Assembly: GCA_002696965.1 (NCBI GenBank) | Contig: NZUB01000017.1 | Location: forward strand, 1 to 19,422 | DNA length: 19,422 nucleotides | Reading direction: 5' to 3' | From: Flavobacteriales bacterium | GTDB lineage: Bacteria; Bacteroidota; Bacteroidia; Flavobacteriales; TMED113 | Shown: positions 1-7,391 of the stretch, piece by piece | How the letters are laid out: the number at the start of each line of letters is the position of its first letter | Numbering within the stretch: the first letter of the stretch is position 1 | Notes under the pieces: generated by a model | The model's database searches: none | Told to the model about the DNA's origin: nothing | What the model saw: only the letters and a program-made list of their open reading frames with translations | Program-made: the position numbers and the translations under genes

Positions 1-154
1 AGGTGAGCATGTTGCAGAAATAACCAATGATATCTTTAGTGTTGGAAAGCATGAAGTGGTATTTAATTCTAAGGATTTAGGTCAAGGGACTTATTTTGTA
101 AGAATGACTACTAATAACTTTACAGCAACTAAGAATATGAATATTGTTAAATAG
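1..154 (+). CDS. 3' end of a T9SS cargo protein (C-terminal type A sorting domain), partial
   Basis: An open frame runs from base 2 to a TAG at 152-154 and encodes the last 50 residues of a protein that begins left of the window. The tail has the pattern of the type IX secretion C-terminal sorting domain (type A, Por_Secre_tail): a short strand, then LGQGTYFVRM, a turn, and a final strand ending KNMNIVK. In this family the tail directs a Sec-exported protein through the T9SS outer-membrane channel and is then removed or attached to the cell surface. The mature domain is not visible, so the cargo's identity is unknown. It converges on the oxidoreductase gene and is not in the gld operon, although it lies next to it. 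Confidence is good for the tail type and nil for the function of the rest. Confidence 0.8.
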   Translation, partial: GEHVAEITNDIFSVGKHEVVFNSKDLGQGTYFVRMTTNNFTATKNMNIVK

Positions 155-173
155 TTTGAAACAATAAGTCAAC

Positions 174-205
174 AAAAAAAGCCCCAATAAAATGGGGCTT
201 TTTTT
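174..205. terminator. Bidirectional rho-independent terminator
   Basis: AGCCCCA (180-186) pairs with TGGGGCT (193-199) around a six-base loop. An A run lies on the left (174-180) and a T run on the right (199-207), so the hairpin has a U tract in both directions. It lies between two convergent genes and can end both the cargo gene (+) and the oxidoreductase gene (-), whose stop codon touches the T run. Confidence 0.88.
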
Positions 206-1252
206 TTATTTATAAGCTCTATTAATAGATACTTCTTTTAAGAGGTTTTTCTTAAAATAAATACTATCTATTAAATTATTTGATAAATATGGGGCCAGTA
301 AAATACCTCTTGTTCCTAAGCCATTTAATATATATACATTTGAATGATCTGGGTGAGAGCCAACAAATGCTCTTCTATCAAATGTAGAGGGTCGAATTCC
401 CGATTTTTGATCTATTATAGTATATGGAAGATTAACATTTTTTTCAAATATAGAAATAATTCTTTCTCGTGCATTAGATGTGTTAAGTGTATCATCTTGA
501 GACCAATCATATGTTGCACCAATTGAATAAATCTCACCACCTAATGGTATAAATAATAAAGAGGCGTGTAATATCTTATCTAGATTTAAGTTCTTGCACT
601 TAATATGTAATAAATCTCCTTTTGTTGGTTTTAATTTTATCCAGTTAAAAAAAGGATTATTAATAACAGCAGGACCTTCACAAAATATTATATTACTTGA
701 AGTAATATCATTATACTTCACATGATCCTTTTTTATGGTTAAATGATCATAATTAAAAAGCTCATTAACAATACATTTATTAGTAATACAGAAATTTCTA
801 AAGGTTTTTAAGAATAAAGGTATGTCAATTCGTCCTGCAGACTTTACAAGTCCATAGAATTCATTATAAATTAATGATTTGTTTTCAAGTTTAAATAGCT
901 CTGAAGACATATACTTCTTTCGTTTGGGTGACATTGATTTTGTTAGCCAGGTATTTTGGTCATATGGTGTTTTAAGAAATTTATAAATACCGGTGTCAAA
1001 CATAATATTCTTGCAAAAAAAAGATTGAAAAGAATTAAAAAATTTATAGAAGAATGAAATTTGATGATCAATATGCCATGGCTTAGTAAACCATTTTAAG
1101 ATCAATGGATTATATATACCCAAAGCCACTTTTGAGGGTGTATTATCATCTTGTTTATCTATAATAATAAATGTTTTATTTTTTTGTAGTAGTTCAAATG
1201 CAAAACATGTACCAGCAATACCTTGACCAATAATGATAAAATCAACTTTCAT
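206..1252 (-). CDS. FAD-dependent oxidoreductase (DAO / glycine oxidase-like family)
   Basis: The product is 348 residues with an N-terminal Rossmann fold. The dinucleotide motif GQGIAG is at residues 9-14, after a hydrophobic strand, and an acidic residue (D32) ends the second strand, as expected for binding the FAD ribose. The C-terminal part has the family's closing block: GIRPSTFDRRAFVG, then a strand and an NGLGTRGILLAP segment that contacts FAD. Such enzymes oxidise the C-N bond of amino acids or amines. The overall form resembles glycine oxidase and the C-terminal domain of MnmC, but the substrate cannot be told from sequence, and no methyltransferase domain is present. The start is the ATG just after the FAD strand would begin, and no earlier start is plausible. 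The gene follows gldN on the same strand, but a terminator fills the short gap. Confidence 0.82.
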   Translation of the reverse strand: MKVDFIIIGQGIAGTCFAFELLQKNKTFIIIDKQDDNTPSKVALGIYNPLILKWFTKPWHIDHQISFFYKFFNSFQSFFCKNIMFDTGIYKFLKTPYDQNTWLTKSMSPKRKKYMSSELFKLENKSLIYNEFYGLVKSAGRIDIPLFLKTFRNFCITNKCIVNELFNYDHLTIKKDHVKYNDITSSNIIFCEGPAVINNPFFNWIKLKPTKGDLLHIKCKNLNLDKILHASLLFIPLGGEIYSIGATYDWSQDDTLNTSNARERIISIFEKNVNLPYTIIDQKSGIRPSTFDRRAFVGSHPDHSNVYILNGLGTRGILLAPYLSNNLIDSIYFKKNLLKEVSINRAYK

Positions 1253-1269
1253 AAATTAGCATAGCAAAA

Positions 1270-1293
1270 AAAAGCCCCTGAAGTGGGGCTTTT
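1270..1293 (-). terminator. Rho-independent terminator of the gld operon
   Basis: AAAAGCCCC (1270-1278) pairs with GGGGCTTTT (1285-1293) around a six-base loop, and the A run at 1266-1273 becomes a U tract on the minus transcript. It lies between the stop of gldN and the start of the oxidoreductase gene, so it should end the porP-gldKLMN transcript. The stem core is almost the same as that of the terminator at 174-205. Confidence 0.82.
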
Positions 1294-1299
1294 TAGAAT

Positions 1300-2451
1300 T
1301 TAATAATTCCACATGTCACTCTCGTAACGTCGTATCTGTTCTTTAATACGCTCACCCTCTAAAAGCTGTTCTAAAGATTTTCCAGGTAGATAATTTTGTA
1401 ATGTACGATCATATACATTTGATTCCTTCACTATATTTGATGCAAAATGTTTTCTGTGAAAGAATTCATCGAAGGACATTCTTTGCATTATATTACCGTC
1501 CAAAGGAAACACCCTGTGATTTGCTAATAAACCTCTTATTTCAGGGAAATAAAATGTAGGTAATTCTAAAACTGTACCTACTCCGCCTTCTGGATCCTGA
1601 ATAACAGGAGTAATAGAAACATATCTAAAATCTAATTTTGCCCTTCTTTTGTCAAAAAATACTTCTTCTTCAAGATAATAAAACAACACATCTGATGCCT
1701 TATACCAGTCATAAACCCAATCTGGTCCATCATCATCTTCATCCGCATTATCATACCTATAACCAAAAGCATTAGGATATCCGCCGTCCCAATTAGGGAT
1801 TACTTCCTTTGCAGTTAATTTTCTAGTTAAACTCATATTATAAGTGCCAACTAAAGGTTCTCCAGTTGCAGGATTTATACTAGTAGCAGCATCACGCAAA
1901 ATTTGAAATAAATTTTTTCTAGCATCTATACCTGATAACACCTCATTGAAATTTTTACCTGATCCCCTTCCATTTTCAATAGATTTACCATCACCTTCCC
2001 AACCTTCATATGCATCATAGGTCTTAGCAATAGGAAAATATAACGGGTGATTTTGTAACATTCTTAAATCAATTTTTCTCCTCACTCTTTTTGCCCACAG
2101 GACATCATCTTCACTCACATAGGGATAAGGTATATATGAGAAATTTCCTGTTTTTTCATCTGAAACTATAGTTGAATTATCAGACCATACCGAAGCACGT
2201 CTATGACTAAATGGATTAGTAGCATCAACCTTCTTATGATTTTTATTAAAACCATTAAACTCTGAGTCAATAGGTGAAATTCTAGAATCATCATCCTCAT
2301 CAATAGCTTCAATCAATTTTGTTTTATTTTCGATTGAATATGTTGATTGATTACCCTCATTCCAGTCTCTCTTGCTTCTATTTTCACTGTCTTGTGAAAA
2401 AGCATAATTAAACAAGAAGATAAAAAACGATATTACATATATATTTTTCAT
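1300..2451 (-). CDS. gldN: Type IX secretion / gliding motility protein GldN (PorN)
   Basis: The product has 383 residues, with a Sec signal peptide (hydrophobic segment at residues 5-18, probable cleavage after Q20). GldN partners GldK in the periplasmic ring complex of the T9SS attached to the outer membrane. The family core begins near residue 115 with DDVLWAKRVRRKIDLR. It ends in the characteristic block LLEGERIKEQIRRYESDMWNY (residues 363-383), close to the usual C-terminus of GldN. The stretch of about 95 residues between signal peptide and core is Asp/Ser/Asn-rich and looks disordered, and an acidic insert lies near residues 237-245. Both make it longer than I expect for the family. 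It is the last gene of the operon, 11 bp after gldM, and is followed by a terminator. Confidence 0.93.
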   Translation of the reverse strand: MKNIYVISFFIFLFNYAFSQDSENRSKRDWNEGNQSTYSIENKTKLIEAIDEDDDSRISPIDSEFNGFNKNHKKVDATNPFSHRRASVWSDNSTIVSDEKTGNFSYIPYPYVSEDDVLWAKRVRRKIDLRMLQNHPLYFPIAKTYDAYEGWEGDGKSIENGRGSGKNFNEVLSGIDARKNLFQILRDAATSINPATGEPLVGTYNMSLTRKLTAKEVIPNWDGGYPNAFGYRYDNADEDDDGPDWVYDWYKASDVLFYYLEEEVFFDKRRAKLDFRYVSITPVIQDPEGGVGTVLELPTFYFPEIRGLLANHRVFPLDGNIMQRMSFDEFFHRKHFASNIVKESNVYDRTLQNYLPGKSLEQLLEGERIKEQIRRYESDMWNY

Positions 2452-2462
2452 AGTTTTTTAAT

Positions 2463-4145
2463 TTATTTGATTTGCAAATTTATAACTTGATTCAACTTTA
2501 TTGGTTTCGATTTACTTCCTTTAGTTGTGTAATAGATTTCATCAAAAATAACAGTTTGTCCTGTCTTTAAAGTTTCAAAAACTGATTTTACTTCCGAAAA
2601 TCTCCAACCTTGATAAGAGGCTGACTTTAATGCACCGGTAGAACCTGGATACCTAAATCTATAGGATGTGATTTCATACTCTAATTCAAAATCAAAATTC
2701 TCTAATTTAGCTTTAATACCTTTTGCTGATTTCAGCTTTAGTAAATTCAATTCTCCACTTCCTTTTATACCTCTAACAGAGGGTACCGGAGCAGGTACAT
2801 TTTTTACTCTAAATTCTATCTTTTTACCTACTAATTTCCCTGTTTTTTTATCCTTAATATATAAATTGATTTTCTCTCTTTTATTTTTTCCTACTTGTCG
2901 TTGTGGAATTTCTGCTTTGTAAGATCCATTTTTAACTCTCGTAATTTTACATCCTGAAAAATCTGAATATAACTGTAATTGGTCTGAGCTATAACCAGGT
3001 ACTGAAATCGAAAGTGGATTACCTCCCGTCACTTGAGTATATAAAACATTCATTTTATCAGGAGAAATTACAGACAGTGGAGCATCTACTCTATATTCTT
3101 GTTTAAAAGGATAACTTTTTTCTCCCTCTTCAGACTGAATTATTATCTCACCTCCAAAATAATATGTTCCTTGCTTAGTAGGTTTAGTTGAAAAAAGTCC
3201 TTCGCTTCCATCATTAATCAATGTATCATAGGGTATAGAGTCAAGTCTATTGCCCTGCGAATCATATTTATAAAGATTGAATTTTGGCAACTGGTTGGTA
3301 TCTACACCAGCAATAAATACCCTAGCACTAAAACTATCTCCTAACATAATAGTTTGTTTTGGATACTTAACGACACTTCTTTGAGAATTAACTGTAATAG
3401 AACTTTGTCCAATTTTCTTTTGTAACAACTCAAGCACTGCCCCTTCCATACTACCTACGTCTAATTTCATTTGTGCCATGAAGGCATTAACAGCAACAGG
3501 AACATGACCATCAAACTTCCAGTGCTCCCAAGAAACTGGAGCCTTTGGACCGTTGATAATTTCTCCATCTTCAGTTATTTTTAAATCTTCATCTACATCT
3601 TCTGTTGTAAATAAACTTTCAATATTCATTTTAATTTCCTGGTTACCTTCATAGATACCCAAAGAGTCTAGAGATAGTAAAAATTTCTTATACCTATCTC
3701 TTGCTTCTTTTACTTTTTCTCCATACCCATAGGCTCCTTTCTCATCTGATCCCTTTACTAGAAGTTTTTTCACTAAATCTTTATCATCTTTTTTTGTCAA
3801 CATACCATCCTTGTCAATTGGACCTGCTAATTCATTGATCTTTTCCTTGACGCTGTGAAGAACATTAATTATTTCCTGACTTTCGATCTGTACATTTTTT
3901 GCATATTCATACCACTGATTAAACTTTTCAGGATTCATTTCAGCACGAGTTTGAAAATCCTTATACTGCTTATCATTATACCCACTTGTTTCTCCATATG
4001 AAAATTCTATCGAATTATCCATTCTTTGAAACGCTTTCAACACTTCTTTGGATACATTTAAAGCTAAAAGTGCTGTTAACACAAGATACATCATGTTAAT
4101 CATCCTCTGTCGAGGACTAAGCTCACTCATATGATTACCTGCCAT
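2463..4145 (-). CDS. gldM: Type IX secretion / gliding motor protein GldM (PorM)
   Basis: The product has 560 residues. A short cytoplasmic N-terminus with the conserved SPRQRMINMMYL entry leads into a single membrane helix (about residues 15-35), followed by a long periplasmic region of stacked domains. GldM is the shaft of the inner-membrane proton-driven motor: its helix sits inside a GldL pentamer, and the periplasmic part reaches the GldK/GldN ring. R12 here matches by position in the PRQ motif the arginine known as R9 in Flavobacterium johnsoniae GldM. The first ATG gives the typical MAG start, so it is preferred over the internal Met at residue 6. It begins one base after the gldL stop, suggesting translational coupling. 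The length is somewhat above the roughly 515-520 residues I recall for the family. Confidence 0.95.
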   Translation of the reverse strand: MAGNHMSELSPRQRMINMMYLVLTALLALNVSKEVLKAFQRMDNSIEFSYGETSGYNDKQYKDFQTRAEMNPEKFNQWYEYAKNVQIESQEIINVLHSVKEKINELAGPIDKDGMLTKKDDKDLVKKLLVKGSDEKGAYGYGEKVKEARDRYKKFLLSLDSLGIYEGNQEIKMNIESLFTTEDVDEDLKITEDGEIINGPKAPVSWEHWKFDGHVPVAVNAFMAQMKLDVGSMEGAVLELLQKKIGQSSITVNSQRSVVKYPKQTIMLGDSFSARVFIAGVDTNQLPKFNLYKYDSQGNRLDSIPYDTLINDGSEGLFSTKPTKQGTYYFGGEIIIQSEEGEKSYPFKQEYRVDAPLSVISPDKMNVLYTQVTGGNPLSISVPGYSSDQLQLYSDFSGCKITRVKNGSYKAEIPQRQVGKNKREKINLYIKDKKTGKLVGKKIEFRVKNVPAPVPSVRGIKGSGELNLLKLKSAKGIKAKLENFDFELEYEITSYRFRYPGSTGALKSASYQGWRFSEVKSVFETLKTGQTVIFDEIYYTTKGSKSKPIKLNQVINLQIK

Positions 4146-4146
4146 A

Positions 4147-4788
4147 TTACTTTCTTTTTGGTTTTGATGTCATAGCATTAAGCATTCCACCATAAACATT
4201 ATTTAAAGCATTTAAATTTTCTGTTAAAGATGCTAACTCTACATGTAATCTAGACGTCTGATCAAGTGAAGAAGTTAGATTACTGGTCATTTTTTGAGTA
4301 GCCATAAATTGATTCTCTGAAGACTTGATTTGCTCCATATATAATTCATTAATCTTCTCTAAATTATCTGAAGCTGATAGCATTTGTGTATTATATTTTT
4401 TTGTCCCATCAGCTACATCACCCAAACCACTTGCTGACTGACTAAGTTTTTTCATTCCATCACCAAGATTTTTTAACACTTTAGAATCTACATTTACATC
4501 CTCTAACATTTTATCAAGTTGTTGGGTTACAGTTACATTAGACGAATCAACTTCATCAGCATCCAAAATTCCAGGATACGCACGCTCCCATTTATATTGT
4601 GGAGGTGCATTTTCAAATGCCGACATAAAGAATATTAAAGCTTCTGTTCCCATACCAGCAATAAGCATTTCATTAGCATATGGCCAACTTAATATCTTAA
4701 ATAAAGCTCCTGCTATAACTAAAGAAGCACCCCATCCATATAAGTAAGGCATTAAGGTTTTATAAAATTTTGAATTTGCAAAGTTCAT
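4147..4788 (-). CDS. gldL: Type IX secretion / gliding motor protein GldL (PorL)
   Basis: The product has 213 residues. Two membrane helices lie near residues 14-33 and 40-58, followed by a long cytoplasmic, largely helical tail (about residues 80-205). GldL forms the pentameric stator-like ring that uses the proton gradient to drive GldM rotation. The second helix contains the membrane-embedded glutamate at residue 49 within GMGTEALIFF, the same position as the glutamate reported as essential in F. johnsoniae GldL, and a second conserved glutamate at 59 in SAFE. The motor residues therefore look intact. It lies between gldK and gldM with a one-base gap to gldM. The 36-bp gap to gldK shows no terminator. 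Confidence 0.95.
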   Translation of the reverse strand: MNFANSKFYKTLMPYLYGWGASLVIAGALFKILSWPYANEMLIAGMGTEALIFFMSAFENAPPQYKWERAYPGILDADEVDSSNVTVTQQLDKMLEDVNVDSKVLKNLGDGMKKLSQSASGLGDVADGTKKYNTQMLSASDNLEKINELYMEQIKSSENQFMATQKMTSNLTSSLDQTSRLHVELASLTENLNALNNVYGGMLNAMTSKPKRK

Positions 4789-4824
4789 ATTATTAAATAT
4801 TTTAAATTGTTAAAATTAATTTCT

Positions 4825-6312
4825 CTACTTTCGTGTATCTTTCCTCCTGTCTTTTCTCTTTTTTGGAAACTTTTTTACACGCTCAAATCGATCTTCAATC
4901 GGGCTACCCATTTCAGAAAATGGAAGACTTTTTACACATCTAAAACCAACATAACATCTACTACTATCTTGATACTCGTAATCTCTTGCTCCAATCTGTA
5001 AAAATGCGCCTATGTCTTTCCAAGAGCCCCCCTTAACTACTTTCTTTTTAAAATGTGGATGATCTTCCATATTAGCATTATAAGTATAATCCGGATTTAA
5101 ATCCGAAGCAAATAAATCTGACATTGGATCAAAAGCTGTTTCAGTCCATTCAGCAACATTACCAGACATATTATATAATCCATAATCATTCTCATCGTAA
5201 GCAGTAGTTGGTGCAGTGTATATGTAGCCATCAGCCCAATAATTTCCTCTTAGAGGTTTAAAATTAGCTAAAAAGCAGCCTTCAACATTTCTTGAATATG
5301 GCCCTCCCCATGGAAACATAGCTAGTTCTCGACCACCTCTTGCAGCCCATTCCCATTCTGCCTCAGTAGGCAATCTATATTCCGTTTCAAAAATTCTCCT
5401 TTCCTCAGGTAAATGATAAAGTTTATTAGCGGTTCTCCAGTGGCAAAATGCTTTTGCTTGTTTCCAACTTACGCCAACAACTGGATACTTACCATAAGCA
5501 GGATGCCAAAAGTATTTTTCAAACATTGGCTCATTAAAATTATATGTAAAATCATGTACCCATGATAACGTATCTGGATAAATAGGGACCCTTTCTTTGA
5601 CTACAAATGCTGCTGCCCTACCACCATCTAATTCCCTATAATCACTGCTTTCAAAATCTACATCATCATCATATTGAAATCTATTGTTTCTAGAAGCCGC
5701 AGCTTCACGATTAAACCAGGCATATTCATAAATTAATTTTCTAGTATCTATTAACTTAGTCTGAAAAAGCGGCCTAAGCATATTTTCACCTTCTCTTAAC
5801 ATTTGATCTTCCTCTGATAATATTAAAGTTGAAATCATCGCTTCAGTTACAACTTCACTTTGAAAATTTAAAGGACGATACCAGTCAATATAATAGTCTT
5901 CTGTTCTCTGTTGTTCTTCTTCTAAAAGTTCTTGATTCCAGTTTGGATCTGGATCATTTACATAACCCCACTTGTCTGCATTATCAGATTCTATCAATTC
6001 CTTTCTAATTATAGAGTCTCTAACCCAATAAGTAAATTGACGGTATTCATCATTTGTGATTTCTGTTTCATCTATCCAAAATGGACTTATAGTAATCGTT
6101 TTTAAATTACTTCTATTAGCATAGGGTACATCTTGATCATTGGCCCCCATAGTAAAAGACCCCCCAGGCAACTGTACCATGCCATAATTTGGATCTATAT
6201 TATAAATTAATCGTGTTGTTTTTCGTCCCGTTAACTCTCCATATCCCGAAACACACGCAGAAAAGTGAATTAAAATATAACTAATAAAAACGAAATAAAT
6301 TATTTTCTTCAT
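4825..6312 (-). CDS. gldK: Type IX secretion / gliding motility lipoprotein GldK (PorK)
   Basis: The product has 495 residues from the ATG at 6312. An in-frame TTG two codons earlier is possible, but the ATG gives a normal lipoprotein signal (MKKIIYFVF...FSAC) with the lipidated cysteine at residue 20. GldK is an outer-membrane lipoprotein that builds the periplasmic ring with GldN. The rest is the formylglycine-generating-enzyme (sulfatase-modifying factor) fold: GGSFTMG near residues 50-56, an NDEYRQF block, the HPAYGKYPVVGVSW segment, RLPTEAEWEWAARGG, NMSGNVAEW, and a closing GGSW and YVGFRC. A long insert separates the first and second halves, as is usual for GldK. GldK is regarded as structural, not an active sulfatase-modifying enzyme. 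The C-terminus is very basic (KKFPKKRKDRRKDTRK). It follows porP by 25 bp. Confidence 0.94.
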   Translation of the reverse strand: MKKIIYFVFISYILIHFSACVSGYGELTGRKTTRLIYNIDPNYGMVQLPGGSFTMGANDQDVPYANRSNLKTITISPFWIDETEITNDEYRQFTYWVRDSIIRKELIESDNADKWGYVNDPDPNWNQELLEEEQQRTEDYYIDWYRPLNFQSEVVTEAMISTLILSEEDQMLREGENMLRPLFQTKLIDTRKLIYEYAWFNREAAASRNNRFQYDDDVDFESSDYRELDGGRAAAFVVKERVPIYPDTLSWVHDFTYNFNEPMFEKYFWHPAYGKYPVVGVSWKQAKAFCHWRTANKLYHLPEERRIFETEYRLPTEAEWEWAARGGRELAMFPWGGPYSRNVEGCFLANFKPLRGNYWADGYIYTAPTTAYDENDYGLYNMSGNVAEWTETAFDPMSDLFASDLNPDYTYNANMEDHPHFKKKVVKGGSWKDIGAFLQIGARDYEYQDSSRCYVGFRCVKSLPFSEMGSPIEDRFERVKKFPKKRKDRRKDTRK

Positions 6313-6337
6313 AATCAAAAGTATTTAATTAAGTTGT

Positions 6338-7279
6338 TTATAAATAGCGAATATTACTATAACGCGTATTGTTTGAATTCATAAATTCTATATCAAATGC
6401 ATATCTCAAAAACACTTCATGACTACCATTTGCTTGCGTAGATAATTTTGAAGTTACCATATCAAATGCATAAGCAAACGTAAATCCTTCAGCAATCTCA
6501 ATACCCAGTAAAAAACAGAGTGCATCTTCGTATCTATAAGATATACCTGCCCAATAGTCATCTCTATAAAACGTATTAATATTATAGTCTGTTTGCAAAG
6601 AAACACCATCTGTTTTTGTAAACATATTTAACCTGAGAGAAAAATCCTCAGTAATATCGTAATCATAACCCGCTAAAAAATAATAATGTCTTGCTTGATT
6701 ATATATAGCAACACCATCAAAATCTACTTCCATAGGCACGATATGTGTTGCTGACAAGCCTATATAATAATTTGGATTTGTTAAATAAAAACCTAAACCA
6801 AGGTCCGGCACACTTTTAGAAGCATTTGCATCTGGCAAGTACTGATCTGAAGTATTATCTGGTGTAACCCAAGTACCATCATAACCGTATTGCATAAAAC
6901 CAAAGCTTAGCCCCATTCCCAATCTACTATTTTGACCAACCATTAACTGATATGCATATGATGCCGTAACTGTTCTTATGCTAGCCATACCTGCTCGATC
7001 ATTAATTACATTAATTCCAACACCTCCTTGAACTTGTCCCACATAAGCATACGCATTTAGATTTGATGTAGTTGGAGCACCATCAATACCAACCCATTGA
7101 TTTCTATGAAGCAATGTTGCATGAAACTGTGGATATGCTCCAGCTACTGCAGGGTTATACATATACTTGTTAAACATATTGTGCGTAATCTGTGGATCTT
7201 GCTGAGAATACATCCATAAAAATGAAAAGGAAAAAAAGACCAAAACAGGTCTTAAAAACACGTTATGATGATGAAACAT
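6338..7279 (-). CDS. Type IX secretion membrane protein, PorP/SprF family
   Basis: The product has 313 residues. A signal peptide (hydrophobic residues 11-24, probable cleavage near SQQ) is followed by the family start QDPQITHNMFNKYMYNPAVAGAYP and then amphipathic, aromatic-rich strands of an outer-membrane beta-barrel. The last third has the expected TFAYAFDMVTSKL and HEVFLRYAF strands. PorP/SprF proteins are outer-membrane partners of the T9SS. Most Bacteroidota carry many paralogues, often next to the large adhesins they serve, so the exact symbol is uncertain. This copy is the first gene of the gldKLMN transcription unit, an arrangement I recall from other flavobacteria, which suggests a core rather than cargo-specific role. 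A 112-bp AT-rich gap lies upstream. Confidence 0.9.
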   Translation of the reverse strand: MFHHHNVFLRPVLVFFSFSFLWMYSQQDPQITHNMFNKYMYNPAVAGAYPQFHATLLHRNQWVGIDGAPTTSNLNAYAYVGQVQGGVGINVINDRAGMASIRTVTASYAYQLMVGQNSRLGMGLSFGFMQYGYDGTWVTPDNTSDQYLPDANASKSVPDLGLGFYLTNPNYYIGLSATHIVPMEVDFDGVAIYNQARHYYFLAGYDYDITEDFSLRLNMFTKTDGVSLQTDYNINTFYRDDYWAGISYRYEDALCFLLGIEIAEGFTFAYAFDMVTSKLSTQANGSHEVFLRYAFDIEFMNSNNTRYSNIRYL

Positions 7280-7346
7280 TATATTATTTATAAAATTATG
7301 TGCTTAAATATATATATTTTTTTTGTTTTATAAACAATTTATTGTG

Positions 7347-7377
7347 CAAATTAAAAGAATAAAATTATTTAATACAA
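7347..7377 (-). promoter_or_regulatory. Possible promoter of the porP-gldKLMN operon
   Basis: On the minus strand, TTAATTTG (7354-7347) differs by one base from the Bacteroidota -7 box TANNTTTG. A TTG lies 20 bases upstream (7377-7375), within the TTG spacing allowed for flavobacteria. The 112-bp gap 7280-7391 otherwise holds only A/T runs. The match is imperfect in a very AT-rich stretch, and the operon could also be read from the upstream topA unit, since I see no terminator between them. Confidence 0.3.
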
Positions 7378-7391
7378 CTTGAACAGCAAAT

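Noticed and set aside
344..526. Short plus-strand frame opposite the FAD oxidoreductase gene
   Set aside because: Low-complexity shadow with no start context and lying fully within a well-supported gene.
6313..6318. TTG two codons upstream of the gldK ATG
   Set aside because: The ATG at 6312 gives a normal MKK lipoprotein signal; a TTG so close has no better support.
7305..7325. AT-rich near-palindrome in the gap upstream of porP as a terminator
   Set aside because: The stem is only A/T with no GC core, so it is unlikely to terminate transcription.
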